64,000 bases of DNA from Semisulcospira habei (taxonomy: Eukaryota > Mollusca > Gastropoda > Semisulcospiridae): contig BTPG01000005.1 in NCBI GenBank assembly GCA_036245525.1, positions 133,136,250 through 133,200,249 on the forward strand. The letters are read 5' to 3'. Shown here piece after piece: positions 30,201-41,343 of the stretch; the stretch's first letter is position 1; each line of letters starts with the position of its first letter. Under the pieces are notes generated by a model that worked only from the letters and a program-made list of their open reading frames with translations, had not been told where the DNA came from and did not search any database. The position numbers and the translations under genes were made by a program.

Positions 30201-30872
30201 CTAATGATATCCGACGTTATAGCTGCTGTCAGGCTTCCTGTACCTGTGCTGTCACAACTGTTCTACCACCATCCCTACTGCTCCTACTTCTTCTACTAAC
30301 TGTTACTATAATTCCTACAAACGCTCGTGTGTTGTGCCCATAATCTAGGCTTCAACAAAAACTTGTTGACAAGAATTCTCACAAGTGACGTGACGCGCTC
30401 TACAAGGCTTGACTGCGCGTCGCCAACCACAGTGTATCAGTTTACTGACAGCACCAAGCAAAATACAGTCTAGCATTGAAATACAGGTCCTATACTGGGC
30501 TCGGCAAGCTGACGTCATCACGCTAGTCGTGGCGGCCATCTTGACAGGATACGCGACTCATGCGCTCATAGGGAAATCGCTGTCAGGACCGAATGTCAAG
30601 AACTGAAAGTCCTGACGTGCTATTGGCAATAACAACAAGTCTTGCCGTCACCGTAGGAAACCGCTAACCAGAATCTGTTTGTGTTTATTTCCAAAGAGAA
30701 AGAAACATGAAAAACGTGTTGAAACACTACTTCGCTACTATCCGATCTGAAATCTATCGTATCCTCTCAAGATGGCGGCTGCCGCGCCGACGCTCCTAGG
30801 CAACACGGGGAACTTCCCGTGCCTTATACAAGGACTTGTATACAAGTCCGTCTCTTATATCTAACCAGGGTT
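30201..30872. other. No recognised gene
   Basis: Small imperfect palindromes only, for example CACGGGGAACTTCCCGTG (30805-30822) and GGACTTGTATACAAGTCC (30832-30849). Confidence 0.5.
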
Positions 30873-30962
30873 CTATTGCATGAGTGAACGTACTCCTGCG
30901 CAAGCCACTAAGCAAGGTGCTTCGCTGTCGTGGAGCACCATTCTTAGTGACTTGCGCAGGTT
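30873..30962. mobile_element. PalE element
   Basis: TTGCATGAGTGAACGTACTC at the left, CACTAAGCAAGGTGCTTCG against a diverged CGTGGAGCACCATTCTTAGT. Confidence 0.6.
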
Positions 30963-31069
30963 TTTAATGTACTTATACAACCAGCCGCAGGGGTGAACGA
31001 GTGTAAAAATTACTTCAGTCAGAACTTTGTCTGTCCGAAGACTAGTTAAAGGTAACATTTCGACCTGTC

Positions 31070-32055
31070 TGGCTAAGTTAAAGAATATTAAGTGTGAAAT
31101 TTCGTCTGTGTGACTGAGGGAAAAATACATATAAAGTAAAATTATAGTCTATGTCATTTATGTGAAAAACTACAGGCAAATTGTTAACCCATTCAGCCCT
31201 GACGCACTACAGCAGGAGATGGGTCAACCATGATAATTTAAGGGTAGTGCCAGATTAGCTTGGCGCCGATAGGCGCCAAGCTAATCTGGCACTACCCTTA
31301 AATTATCATGGTCGACCCATCTCCTGCAACTGGTGCATAGTCATTAGGCTTCCAAAATTTGGGAAATACGGCCGTCGGGCTGAATGAGTTAATATGTTTT
31401 ATTCATGTATAAATATCCGCATGTACAATTTCAGTCTTTAGCATTCGTCTAAAGTGAATAAGAACAGCGAAAAATTTCGATTTGTCGTGTCAAGGAAGTA
31501 AATGGAAAAAAGAGAAACATTTCGGTATGTGTAAATGTGTATGTAAAGTGTCGTTGAAGTAAAAATTCACACGCTAATTTCAGTCTGACTTGTCACTGAG
31601 GTAGTAAAAACACAGGTAACATTTCAAGCCATTGTACAATTTCAGTCTGTGTGATTCAAGAGAAAAAAGAAAAAGAAAAAGACTCAAGCAACAGGTAATT
31701 TTAAAATCTGTGCATCTTGAGTGATGACAGACACATGTACAGTTTCAGTCTGTCATTCAGGTACATCATTCCCCAAGTACAATTTCCAGTCTGTGCCTTT
31801 CTGTAGAATGGAACCGCATGTAAAATTTCGATATACGTCATTTAAGTAAAGAAAGACTCGTGTTAAATTTCAGTCTAAGGGCTATTTTACTCGTAACATT
31901 TTAATCTGTCTTACCATAAGTCTATTACTATATATACACGTATATTGTAATAGGTTTATGGTCTTACTTATGAAGCCTGTCTCACCCAAGTAAACACATC
32001 GACAGTCACAGTTGAAATTTCAGTCTGTATGCTGATTTACGTGAAGGAGGTCACG
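31070..32055. repeat. Degenerate long-period repeat around TTTCAGTCTGT
   Basis: The phrase AATTTCAGTCTGT (or TTTCGTCTGT, TTTCGATTTGTC) recurs more than ten times, each followed by GTGTGATT/CATTTAAGTAAA-like words, spaced about 50-100 bp, outside the PalB insertion at 31184-31392. An old, heavily diverged tandem array. Confidence 0.55.
31184..31392. mobile_element. PalB element in the degenerate array
   Basis: TTAACCCATTCAGCCC to GGGCTGAATGAGTTAA. The hairpin is perfect, with GATAATTTAAGGG and CCCTTAAATTATC showing one matched change versus other PalB copies. Confidence 0.85.
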
Positions 32056-32244
32056 GGTGATATCAGCACACGACTGTATATTGGTGGCCAGACACGCGGA
32101 GCGGGTATTCTCGGGTGAGTGTAGGCGGGGACGCAAATTTTCATTTAGCAACAGAGATCTGCAGCGGCAAGCTCTCTGATAAAGAGACAGCGAGCTGATG
32201 CATACTCATACAGCGGAACGTTAAAAACGTTAAACGTTTTTAGT

Positions 32245-32379
32245 GCTTAAGGCCTTTTGTCCACCACGAAAGTGATTTCAAAGACGGGGCACCGAATTGG
32301 GTCCAACAAATTTTGACCCCAGCTGGATTCGAACCTGGGACCTTTCGGACTAGAATCACTACCACCAAGCCACCCAGCT
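32245..32379 (-). mobile_element. tRNA-derived SINE
   Basis: Minus strand begins AGCTGGGTGGCTTGGTGGTA (A box at 32361-32372) and has the B box GGTTCGAATCC (32325-32335), spaced as in a tRNA gene. A 3' unrelated body ends near TTTCGTGGTGGACAAAA. The body is shared with 60073-60222, so it is a SINE rather than a tRNA gene. Confidence 0.68.
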
Positions 32380-32561
32380 CTATTCATACGGTGGAGCTAT
32401 CACCCCCACAAACATTGGTCAAACTCTTGAACTAGCCGAACGCTTGTTTTCACATCCATTAAAACTAGCTGAACCCGGCTGTGAGATGGCCTTAGTAGCC
32501 TGCACCGCGTTAAACCTGGATAACTTACTAGCCCAACTAGTGAACTGGACGCACACTAGCT

Positions 32562-32611
32562 CTCACACCCACGAACACTAGCTGCGATTGGCTAGTGTTC
32601 GTGGGTGTGAG
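32562..32611. mobile_element. Perfect palindrome
   Basis: CTCACACCCACGAACACTAG and its exact complement around TGCGATTGG. No family found. Confidence 0.6.
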
Positions 32612-32629
32612 TGGTTCTCCGCCGCACGA

Positions 32630-33380
32630 GTAGGCATCAACTACGAGCCGGACACAGACAGGCAAAGACCTCGAGTCGCTGAAATAGGTTGCGAAAAGAA
32701 ATGAAGTAAGCGGAGACTGCGCTACGGTGGCACGATACTAACTGAACAGACGACTTGCTGGTTATAGGGCAGGGACCTCAGGCCTAGACTACAGGAATCT
32801 CATTCTAAAGACCACGGAAAGAGGGCTCGCGCTAGGCGTAGCGTAATGCCGCGAACTTTGTTTCTTAGTGTCACTTCGAGCACTTGTGGAAGTGTTTTTC
32901 CTTCTTACTCACCGTCAATTCCTCTAACGATTAAAAGGAGTCGATCTGGTTTCTCGATGTACGTGGCTGAGCCACGTGGGAACTAAATCACTCAAGGAAT
33001 TTCAAGCAGCGAGTCTGTCAATCACAGAGGTAAGTACTTTACAGAGGGGGCCTCTGATTCAAAGACTAACACTAGCAGTTTGCGTATCGGCTTGTATTCA
33101 TTCTACTGACCTACTAGATTCGCGAAGGCAGGGCTAGTACAAGATTGTTTTGTGCCTGTAATGCAGAGGTGACTGAAAACGGCTGTGATCCGTGAGTTAC
33201 AGCTACATTAATTTGCAGTGTCTGTCGTAGAAAGATTTACAGGAGGGAGGCATAACCTTTATTCTTCGGGGGGAAAAAAAAGATGGGATGGGGGTCGGGG
33301 TGGGGGTGCAGCTGCATCATGTTCAGTGCAGCCAATCCGAACAGCGACATTTTGTAGGGCATTTTTCAACGCCGGATAAA
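32630..33380. other. No recognised feature
   Basis: No ORF, repeat or RNA motif I can support. A short G-rich stretch at 33269-33308. Confidence 0.5.
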
Positions 33381-33383
33381 TAA

Positions 33384-33461
33384 TCTACTGACGAACACAA
33401 GAATACGGCATTTTAGTGTTTCCGATGATAAAAAAGTCGCATGTCTATTGCTCGTCAGTAT
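33384..33461. mobile_element. PalF element
   Basis: CTACTGACGAACACAAGAAT to TTGCTCGTCAGTA, internal GTTTCCGATGAT. Same arrangement as 10635-10723. Confidence 0.6.
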
Positions 33462-33646
33462 TCAAGGCTTGTTCTGTGCTGGCGACAAATTTAGAGCTCT
33501 GTTGAGGCATTGGATGTTTGGGCCTGGGGGGAGGGAGGTGTGTCCCAAGTAAGGAGGTATGACCAAATGACCCACTGGTCATATCATGTCCAGAGAAGGT
33601 ACGGCCACGCCATACCTGGCCCCCTGGGTTCCTACGCCAGGGATTT

Positions 33647-33728
33647 GTGTGGTGGTCTGTACATTGTGACCTTACGGTCGGTTCTAACGTCTACAAGCCG
33701 TAAGGTCCAAAATTACAAACCACCGGCA
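33647..33728. mobile_element. PalH palindrome
   Basis: TGTGGTGGTCTGTA, TGACCTTACGG and CCGTAAGGTCCAAAATTAC, AAACCACCGGCAC are inverted. Confidence 0.6.
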
Positions 33729-33787
33729 CATTACGTTGAAGCGTGAACTCCAAAGTCAGGGACTAGCAGAAGTGTTTGCTTAGTTTG

Positions 33788-33913
33788 CTGGGACCAGTTG
33801 CATGAGTGAGCTTAGTCCTGCGCAGGGCGGCCAGTAAGCCAGGTACTCCGCTATCGATTATAGCTTAGTGGCTGGCGCGGGACTAAGCTCATAAGTCATG
33901 CAGCTTACCCCTG
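33788..33913. mobile_element. PalE element, inner arm damaged
   Basis: GTTGCATGAGTGAGCTTAGT and GACTAAGCTCATAAGTCATG pair. The inner GCAAGGTGCTCC arm is altered (GCCAGGTACTCC, ATTATAGC). Confidence 0.6.
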
Positions 33914-34246
33914 GTCTGTGAATTTGGCCCGTCTACGCCGCGGCTCCGCCCAGCCGTCAGATCAACTTAAGTCATCCAAACACATTTCGGTAAAGTTTAC
34001 CTACCTGGTAACTGGAAACGCCATGGCAGCATTGTAGTGTAAACTTACTGGGTTTTTTTTTTTTTTTTTTTAAACACTTCTTATCCATGCGTTATCGTAA
34101 AACTTTGTGTAATCGTTTTTGAAACAGCTGCACCAACGCTTAAGGCTGTAAGGATTTGAACATTTAATTTGTGCTTTTGATGATAAGCCGCACCGTTAGA
34201 CATTATCGCTAAATGTTACAGTAGGCCTATGATAGCAAGTGAAACG

Positions 34247-34440
34247 TTAACCCTTTTCATCCTGCTTGAAATAAATTTGACTATGATAGTTCAAGGGTGG
34301 TGCCAGAATAGCTTGGCGCCTGAGGCGCCAAGCTATTCTGGCACCACCCTTGAACTAAAATGCTTGATCTAATCTGTAATAGATTTTATAGGACAATAAG
34401 CAAATTAAAAATATATATATCAGCCTCAGGATTTAATGGG
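34247..34440. mobile_element. PalA2 element
   Basis: TTAACCCTTTTCATCCTG at the left. Perfect hairpin around GGCGCCTGAGGCGCC. Right part CAGCCTCAGGATTTAATGGG without a clean TTAA. Confidence 0.75.
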
Positions 34441-34723
34441 GTACAGCGATCTGCTTCCAGGACGGCCTTTGATTGCTAAAAATTTTGTCGACAAACAGGT
34501 ACTTCACGTTGTCTTGCCTCCACGAAGACTTTTCTACCCCTCTTTTCACAATCCACGTCGCAGAGGCTTTCTACTCTCTCCCTTGTGTCCATTTGCGTTC
34601 GCCGAAACCTCGACGGGATACTCCATTATTGTGTCTTACCCTTGTCAACGATCGCCAAATGCTGCCCAAACACTTATCACCCACTTGATACTATCCACAA
34701 ACTGCTCCTTCTAAGTCACTGCA

Positions 34724-34793
34724 CTCCGCACAGCAAAGCGTCTTCGGGCCCACTGCGGCCGTCGTGGGCCCGAGGACCTGTGCTTACTGGGAC
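34724..34793. mobile_element. PalI element
   Basis: CAGCAAAGCGTCTTCGGGCC against GGGCCCGAGGACCTGTGCT, centre ACTGCGGCCGTCGT. Confidence 0.55.
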
Positions 34794-35015
34794 TGGGGCT
34801 GACTTGTTTCGGTCATGTGTCTGCAAGCGGCATAGAGAGAGACTGACTCTTAGGCCCTGCAGGCGATAACCTCTGACTGGTGCGGATAAACACCGTCCAT
34901 TTAAATGCCATCATTTTCGAGAGAGGAGGACAGAGGAATTTAAGCGTGAGACTAACTACAACCTACCACTATAGATAAAGCTGCCGTTATATTTAGCAAA
35001 AGCCAGTATGTCCAG

Positions 35016-35069
35016 TTTTGAGAAAAGCGAGATTGACACTCTACACCAATAAAAATCTCGCGTTTCTAA
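35016..35069. mobile_element. PalQ palindrome
   Basis: TTTTGAGAAAAGCGAGATTG and AATCTCGCGTTTCTAAAAA. Outer words GCAAAAGCCAGTATGTCC and GACATGCTGTCTTTGCCAG also pair loosely. Confidence 0.5.
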
Positions 35070-35159
35070 AAAAAAAAAAAAAATCGACATGCTGTCTTTG
35101 CCAGATAACGTCAGAAAATGTGAATGGAAACAACTCTGTTCCGAAACGGCCATTTTGTG

Positions 35160-35200
35160 AAAGGCGAGAGTTTCGTTGTATTACAATGAAAAGCTAGTTT
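35160..35200. mobile_element. PalQ palindrome, decayed
   Basis: AAGGCGAGAGTTTCGTTGTA against TACAATGAAAAGCTAGTTT, then a 20-A run. Confidence 0.45.
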
Positions 35201-35264
35201 AAAAAAAAAAAAAAAAAAAAGGACTTACTGTCCTTTTACCAAGTTAGGGCAGAACTGACAGAGT

Positions 35265-35530
35265 CTTCTTTTTGTTGACCATGTAGCACCATCTTGGTTG
35301 CTTTGCATCCTTAGATTATTGACCATTTAGCACCATCGTGGTGGCCTGTACGATCACAGGTCATCCATTTGTTGACCATGTAGCGCCATCGCGGCGGTGC
35401 TGATCTTTGGTCTTCCCTCTGTTGACTTTGTAGCACCATCATGGTGGCTTTGATCTTAGGTTCTCCTTTTGCTGACCGGTTAGCACCATGGTGGTGGCCT
35501 TGATCTTAGGTCTTCCCTTTGTTGACCGTG
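35265..35530. repeat. Tandem array, about 52-bp unit, 5-6 copies
   Basis: TTGACCATGTAGCACCAT recurs with variants near 35276, 35320, 35372, 35424, 35475 and 35521, each followed by GGTGGCxTTGATCTTAGGTC. Confidence 0.8.
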
Positions 35531-35654
35531 TGGTGCATCAGAATCATCAAAATGCGTTTAACTTGTGAATGGTTTTGTTATGTGTGTTTTAGTTGTATTT
35601 GTGTGCGTAGATTAATTTTTTTAAAGGTAGTGTGATTCTGCATACATACATTTT

Positions 35655-35709
35655 TTGTAACGCGCTTAGAGCCCACTGCTCCTGGGGATTCAGCGCGATA
35701 TACATGCTC

Positions 35710-35786
<77 letters not shown>

Positions 35787-35787
35787 T
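35655..35787 (+). mobile_element. LINE-type 3' end with (TTA)n tail
   Basis: CGCGCTTAGAGCCCACTG, then GATTCAGCGCGATATACATG leads into about 26 TTA units (35709-35786), matching in style the tail of the 19.5-kb LINE. Only the 3' end is recognisable. Confidence 0.6.
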
Positions 35788-36059
35788 AGCTTCGGTAGGG
35801 ATGCAAGGGAATTATGAAGCCAGACCGTGTTCTTCTTGAAATTACATAGAAGAAAGAATTATCACGGTCAAGTCAATCTGCTGCTGTAGTGTGTTGGCGC
35901 TGAAAGGGTTAAGCGTCCTATTCCTTTGCTGGGAGTTTCTTTGACTGGATGTTGTTATTTTTTCTGCTGCTGGTGTTACCCTGGCCTCTCTTTGTCCTTT
36001 TTTACAGATTTGCAATTATACTATCAATTAGCTGCATTTTTCTGTGAAAGTCTGATATC

Positions 36060-36610
36060 ATTTCGAGTTTTTATAATTAGCGCGAAAAGGTCCGAATGAT
36101 ATTATACCCCTACGTTCCCTGATTTGTTAAGCACAAGTATGTCCGAATGCCAAATATTCTTTGCGTTGCTGTTGAGTTGTTTTCGTTGTTGTTGATTTGT
36201 CTAGTGCAAGAATGCCCGGATGACAATATTTCTTTCGTTACTGTTGATTTGCTTTCGTTGCTGTTGATTTGTTTCAGTAAGAGTGTCCGAGTAACAATAA
36301 TTTTCTAGTCGCTGCTGAGTTGTGTAGTGCAAGCATTTCCAAATGAGGAAATTCTCTTCGTTTCTGCTAATTTTTTTTATCGCAAGAGTTTCCGAATGCC
36401 AATATACTTTACAGTCAAAGTTGCTGATTTCATTTAGCGCAAAAGTGTCCGAATGTCGATATTTTTTACGTTGCTGCTGATTTGTTTAGCGCAAGAGTCA
36501 ATGTCCGAATGACAATATTAGTTACGTTGCTGCGTTGCTAAGTCATGAATTGTTCAGTACAACAATTTCCGAATGACGTCATTCCCCTTCGTTCCTGCTG
36601 ATGCTATTGA
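36060..36610. repeat. Tandem array, about 55-60-bp unit, near ten copies
   Basis: GTGTCCGAATGxCAATATT and CGTTGCTGxTGATTTGTTTA alternate through the interval with base changes and short indels. Confidence 0.75.
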
Positions 36611-36711
36611 AAGTTATATCTTTGTTTAACACATTCACAATCAATGACTTTCGAATGTTTTGGAAAAGTATATCTATATCGATGGTACACGTTGAGACGA
36701 TCGAATCAATC

Positions 36712-36760
36712 ATGATAGTTGAAGGCGCCAAGCCAGTTTGGCAATACCCTTTAACTATAT
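36712..36760. mobile_element. PalA remnant
   Basis: ATGATAGTTGAAGGCGCCAA and GCCAGTTTGGCAATACCCTT keep scraps of the PalA hairpin without the left core. Confidence 0.4.
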
Positions 36761-36797
36761 TCAGTTGTCTATGTGTCCACCATCAAAGCGCTTCTGA

Positions 36798-36880
36798 CGA
36801 TACCGTTCAGCCGAAAAGACGCGTAACTAAGTCATTACCGAACTCAGTAACTACGCGTCTTTTCCGCCGAACGGTTACGG
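36798..36880. mobile_element. Isolated palindrome
   Basis: ACCGTTCAGCCGAAAAGACG and CGTCTTTTCCGCCGAACGGT arms with ACTAAGTCATTACC between. One G/A arm difference. Confidence 0.6.
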
Positions 36881-37053
36881 CGTCAGCAGCAGTCAAGATG
36901 TGAGAGTGAATATTATATGTTGACTTTCATGCAGCACATTCGGTCACAGCCAGTGCTTAGCTAAAAATTGTCTTTTATGTGGTGAATGTGTTTTGCTGAA
37001 AAAAAATTATAGTCTGTGTATGCTATTTGTACGTGGGCGGATTTTAAGGACAA

Positions 37054-37208
37054 GGGGCCAGTTGCATGAGCGAGCTTAGTCCTTCACCAGCCACTAAGCA
37101 AGGTGCGCCGCTATAGCGGCGCACCTTGCTTAGTGGCTGGTGCAGGACCAGCGGCGCACCTTGCTTAGTGGTTGGTACAGGACTAAGCTCGCTCATGCAA
37201 ATGGCCCC
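37054..37208. mobile_element. PalE element with duplicated right arm
   Basis: GGGGCCAGTTGCATGAG to CTCATGCAAATGGCCCC ends. Hairpin GGTGCGCCGCTATAGCGGCG, then the right arm occurs twice (AGCGGCGCACCTTGCTTAGT, 37104- and 37150-). The T-to-G change of GGTGCGCC is matched in the other arm. Confidence 0.8.
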
Positions 37209-37270
37209 TCAGGCTGTTAAAACCTAAAACCTCTTGACTGCCGAGAAAGAGGTGGACACGATCTCACTGC

Positions 37271-37330
37271 CAAGAGACATAGATCCTCAAGAGCCCCAGC
37301 ATTTGCGAGAACTCATGAAAATCAACGTAA
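37271..37330. mobile_element. PalC hairpin, heavily eroded
   Basis: CCAAGAGACATAGATCCTCA at the left. The right arm AACTCATGAAAATCAACG is poorly paired. Confidence 0.45.
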
Positions 37331-37378
37331 TCAAGATCTGATCCTTTTACTGCAGTGAAAAACTGAACACAACCCAAC

Positions 37379-37574
37379 TGCAAAAAAAAAAAAACCCACA
37401 TAAATCCTCACGAACCCCCCTCAGTCGCGGGAGCTCATGAGGATCTGTGTCTCTTGCTGATACCACTTTGGGTCCATGTTCCTTTGACGGCTGGGGATCG
37501 TTGACGTCAGTTTTCTTTACAACGATGAAAAAAAAAATAGCACAACCTGCTTCCACTGGTAGTGAAAGGATTAA
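37379..37574. mobile_element. PalC element, right part
   Basis: Hairpin to 37456 (left arm with an A run, right arm GAGGATCTGTGTCTCTTGC), then the PalC tail GTCCATGTTCCTTTGACGG and end TAGTGAAAGGATTAA. Confidence 0.6.
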
Positions 37575-37629
37575 AGTCATCTTCAATCCGCGTGCATGGC
37601 ATTGACGAACATGCTGCAGAACCCTGGTT

Positions 37630-37694
37630 GCAAGGGGTATATATCATCATGAGCCCTTGCAACTGTAGGGGCTCATGAAGATCTATGCCTCTTA
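37630..37694. mobile_element. PalC hairpin core, eroded
   Basis: TTGCAAGGGGTATATATCAT against ATGAAGATCTATGCCTCTTA, centre CCCTTGCAACTGTAGGGG. Confidence 0.5.
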
Positions 37695-38188
37695 CATACT
37701 GATCGCATTGCCAGCAGATTTACGATCTGGTTTGTGAGTATAGAGAGCATGGATTGGACGAGGGACCCAAACCAAAACTAGACAACGATGTCATGTGGGC
37801 GTCTCTCTTTTTGACCTCAGCATCACGGGGGCTTTGTCTCATGCTGCGGAAATAAAAGCCGAGAAATCGTTTAATCTTTCAGGAATTCAAACAGTCCGTA
37901 TGCAAATCTACAGCTATAAAGCCGCACGGGGACAAACGGCCCTTCGCAACTGGGCAAGGGCGGATTCACTGTTTACAGTGTGAGGGGTTATGGGTGAAAT
38001 AATTATCTGACTCGCTCTGGTTTGCCATGCATCCCATGAACGTGATATCAGAATAATTCTATTTCTGTCATGTGAAGGACTTTTGCAAAAGACAGTGAAT
38101 TACAACGAAAATCTTACTTTTTACCAAAGAAAAATGCCCATGTGAAGGCAAAAGGCAGAAAGTCAAGTGTTTTTTTTTTTTGGTGAAA

Positions 38189-38240
38189 AGCAAGATTTTC
38201 ATTGTAAGGCAAAGAAAATCTTACTTTTTACACAAATGGA
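38189..38240. mobile_element. PalQ-type repeat
   Basis: GAAAAGCAAGATTTTCATTG and AAAATCTTACTTTTTAC. A second similar stretch at 38090-38125 makes a local inverted pair. Confidence 0.45.
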
Positions 38241-38923
38241 CTTCTTGTCTATTGTCTTTGCATGGTAGATTTTGCTATACCTCCTTTTCCCTTGGGCCAC
38301 GCTATGTAAATAAATTCCACACCACAAAGGTGACTGCCAAACGTGTCAAATGTAGAGAATATCCCGACAGTGTTGTAATTGTCTTTTCTAAGCGTGTTTC
38401 TTTCTCCGTTGCTATGCAAAGCACGCCCGGGCCATACTTTCTCCAGAGTGTTTTGTTCAGCTCTATTCCATACTCAAATTATTGCATACGTTTTCCAAAT
38501 TTTCTCCTACCTCTATGATTCTCATTCGCCACAGCCCTTGACTTTGTTCCAGTCACTAGGCCATATCTTTGTTGATAGTCTTCGTGCGTGTTTTGTGTGC
38601 CAACTCTCCGTCACTGCAAAAAATAATAAATAAATACAGTAAACACAATAACAATACACTGTTACAGTAAATACAATAAAAAAGAAAATTTAAAAAATCC
38701 TGTGTGTCTTAACCCGAAATCTGTTGTTGTTGGGGTTTTTTTTCTTTTGTGAATGCGTATATGCAAATAAAGGAAGATATATTTTGCGGCCGGATTTACA
38801 ATGCGTGGCGGGGATATGCATAAAACGGCATTATCCATTTCATATCCACAGCCAACTTCCACTACATTTTGGACTCGCCCGCTAAGCACTACCTGATAAG
38901 TCCGCTAGGGACGGATAAGCGAT

Positions 38924-38985
38924 AATAGCTCAAGGGTAGTGCCTGATTTGCTTGGCGCCAGGCGCCAAGCAAATCAGACACGACG
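38924..38985. mobile_element. PalB-type hairpin, right arm damaged
   Basis: ATAGCTCAAGGGTAGTGCCT, then GATTTGCTTGGCGCC against GGCGCCAAGCAAATC, a subtype with TTTG/CAAA changed in both arms. Confidence 0.6.
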
Positions 38986-39302
38986 CCTTGCGCCGTCACA
39001 GTCACTCGGGCACTGTCCTGGAGCTGTTACAGACGAATCATCTCCTGCAGTTGGTCTTAAAAGCGAGGGTGTTATGGCGGGGAAAACGGGGCAACAGATC
39101 ACTTCAAAGAACACAGGGTCCTCCAGTGTATTTGGAAACTGATACCCGTGCAGTGAAGTCACATATTGACTGTAGCTATCGCGGCTATGCTGTCTTTAGC
39201 TTTGCCAAGGCTGGAGTATGAAACCCCTGACATTACGGGGTAAGTCACTAAGTGTACATCAGTCTTTTCTGTTGGTTGGTAGCGAACCGTAAGGCGCCTT
39301 AC

Positions 39303-39373
39303 GCAAGAGGAACGATCCTCATGAGCCCCCGCAGCTAAAGCTGCGGGAGCTCATGAGGATCCGTTCCTCTTGC
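39303..39373. mobile_element. PalC hairpin with matched arm changes
   Basis: GCAAGAGGAACGATCC against GGATCCGTTCCTCTTGC: AACG replaces the usual CATAG in both arms. Centre GCAGCTAAAGCTGC. Confidence 0.75.
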
Positions 39374-39864
39374 TGGCTCCATATTTCCCACACGGATGCT
39401 CATTTTATGATTGTGTCGTTGCCGCTGTGTCTGAGTTACCCGACAATGCTAAAGTACTCACAAAGCCTTTGTGTATGCTGTTGTCTGCTCTTTTTCAAGG
39501 TTATATTTAGTCAGCTGTGACTGTAAACTATCCTAGGCAAAAAAGGATTTAGTGGGTGTCCTCATTATCTTATGTTTCTAATTTACGTAATGTACCCTAC
39601 GGCTGACATTGCCCCGTCACGCTGGCATTGTTTGGAATAAATAAACATCTTCAACATCTGTGTTGAAGATGTCTTTTCTAAGCGTGCTTCTTTCTTCGTT
39701 GAGTTATTCGCTGGCTTTTTTAATACTTTTTTTTTTAAACTTTGTTTTTCAAACGTTAGTCTGAAATATCAAACTGATTGTTCCGCACTTTGGCGTTGAT
39801 GTAATAAGTTACTTGGTTTGGTTGAACACAATCGTGACTGACGTGCTGCATAAACATTCGGTTG

Positions 39865-40080
39865 GTTGGTTAGTTCGGGGTTTAACGTCTACGGCACCGG
39901 AGTGATAATGGACGGCCCCCGATTGTACTAGGGGGACAGGGACAGCTATCGCCTACGGAGTATGACCTCAACACTGATGAATTCGACCGCACTGCAACTG
40001 TGCCACCTAGATTTACCAAGACTTTTACCGGACTTTGACATGCTCTCTGAACAAGCCCGCCGTTTTGCCTGGGCACTCTG
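39865..40080. other. Possible retroposon fragment (GGGTTTAACG words)
   Basis: TTCGGGGTTTAACGTCTACG then GTATGACCTCAACACTGATG and a T run at 40088. TTTGGGTTTAACGCCACGC at 20705 starts similarly. Not assigned. Confidence 0.3.
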
Positions 40081-40124
40081 ATACACGTTTTTTTTTTTTT
40101 TAAAGGCTGATCTTTTGGGTTTGT

Positions 40125-40219
40125 TCCCAGTACGCGAAAGATTATCGGGCCGAGGTCGGCCGCGTCGTGCGCGGGCCCACTGCGACCGACTTCACCCCGA
40201 TTAGTGCATTGTGTACTAG
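40125..40219. mobile_element. PalI element, diverged arms
   Basis: CCCAGTACGCGAAAGATTAT with TTAGTGCATTGTGTACT on the other side, centre GGCCGCGTCGTGCGCGGGCC. Confidence 0.5.
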
Positions 40220-40701
40220 GTTGCTGCTTTGATTAGTAACATTTTTACCTCACAGCGTACTCACCGTCCGCCCCGCGCACAACAGTCAATTGTGTGTGCG
40301 TTCTGCTCCATCTGAGTATTTACGATATGTAACCGAGACGATGTTTCGGGAAGTAAATTACCAGGATTCGGAAGGGAAGCGCAGTGATGTAAGTTAACCT
40401 TCACTCAAATGGTTAACTGCGTGCACTACCCTTCCTGGTGACGAATAAAACTTATTAATACGATTACATTTTGTATACCACTCGCACGGTATTTTCTGGA
40501 GTGGATTACCGTGTTCGACCTGCCTAGCAACCTTCGATGTGGCGTAACAAAACTTGTGCATATTGAAATGACGCATAATTATATGGAGCAGGAAAATGCG
40601 TCGTTTCAACTTTATAATTAGAGTTTGTCACTAGTAATAGAAAGCAGTGGGTGGCATCATGCGAAAGCACAGGAGTTTAGTACAAGTGTATAGCGTTTTG
40701 A

Positions 40702-41343
40702 GCGGCGCAGGCACGTCCTGAGAAAGTCTTGTTGCTATCGGGACGTTATTTGAAGTTGCCCTCTGAAGGACTGTATTACAATTCTAAAGACAGATCGAGC
40801 ATGTTTGTAACTTCAAGGGTGATGCCAGAATAGCTTGGCGCCTATGGGCGCCAAGCTGTTCTGGCGCCACCACTTGAACTATCATGCTCGATCCATGTCT
40901 TGCTGTGGTGTGTCGGGGCTGAATGAGTTAAGTAATGTACAACCAATCTACAGTGATTTGAAGGAGATTCACAGCAAAAACAGGTTAGATAATATTTTTC
41001 AAGATTAAAAGATTGGTATGAGAGATAATTATCGGGTTTGCTGACATCTAAAGCACATCTGTTCGTTTTGAGGTGTCAGACGTAAACATGCCGAGGATAG
41101 AGTCCACTTTGAAGGCTGTATCTGTCACATTTTAGCCTATAAAAATAGTAAGTAGAAAGGAGGCACTTGGTATACACTGCTTAGGCAATAAGGCTATCAG
41201 ATTGTTCACGTTATTTGCCAGTGGAGCCGACTCGGTGAACCTCACATTCCGCGCTCCACCAAATAACACAGTCGGAGAACAGTAGTTGTACATTGCTTAA
41301 CGTCCCGACAGCAACAAATCGGGACGTGCCTGCACTGCTTGTG
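40702..41343. mobile_element. Foldback element R3 carrying a PalA insert
   Basis: Left GCGCAGGCACGTCCTGAGAA, right (complement) AGTGCAGGCACGTCCCGATT; next words TTGTTGCTATCGGGACGTTA and TTGTTGCTGTCGGGACGTTA. The left arm is broken at its TTAA by PalA (40746-40931); the right arm is intact. Relative at 50725-50880. Confidence 0.75.
40746..40931. mobile_element. PalA element in R3, left end lost
   Basis: Starts TTATTTGAAGTTGCCCTCTG (outer about 30 bp of PalA missing) and ends GGGGCTGAATGAGTTAA. Hairpin mostly paired (GATGCC against GGCGCC on the far side). Confidence 0.75.

Noticed and set aside
32325..32379. A tRNA gene on the minus strand
   Set aside because: A and B boxes are present, but acceptor-stem pairing is poor and the downstream body is shared with another copy, so SINE is the better call.
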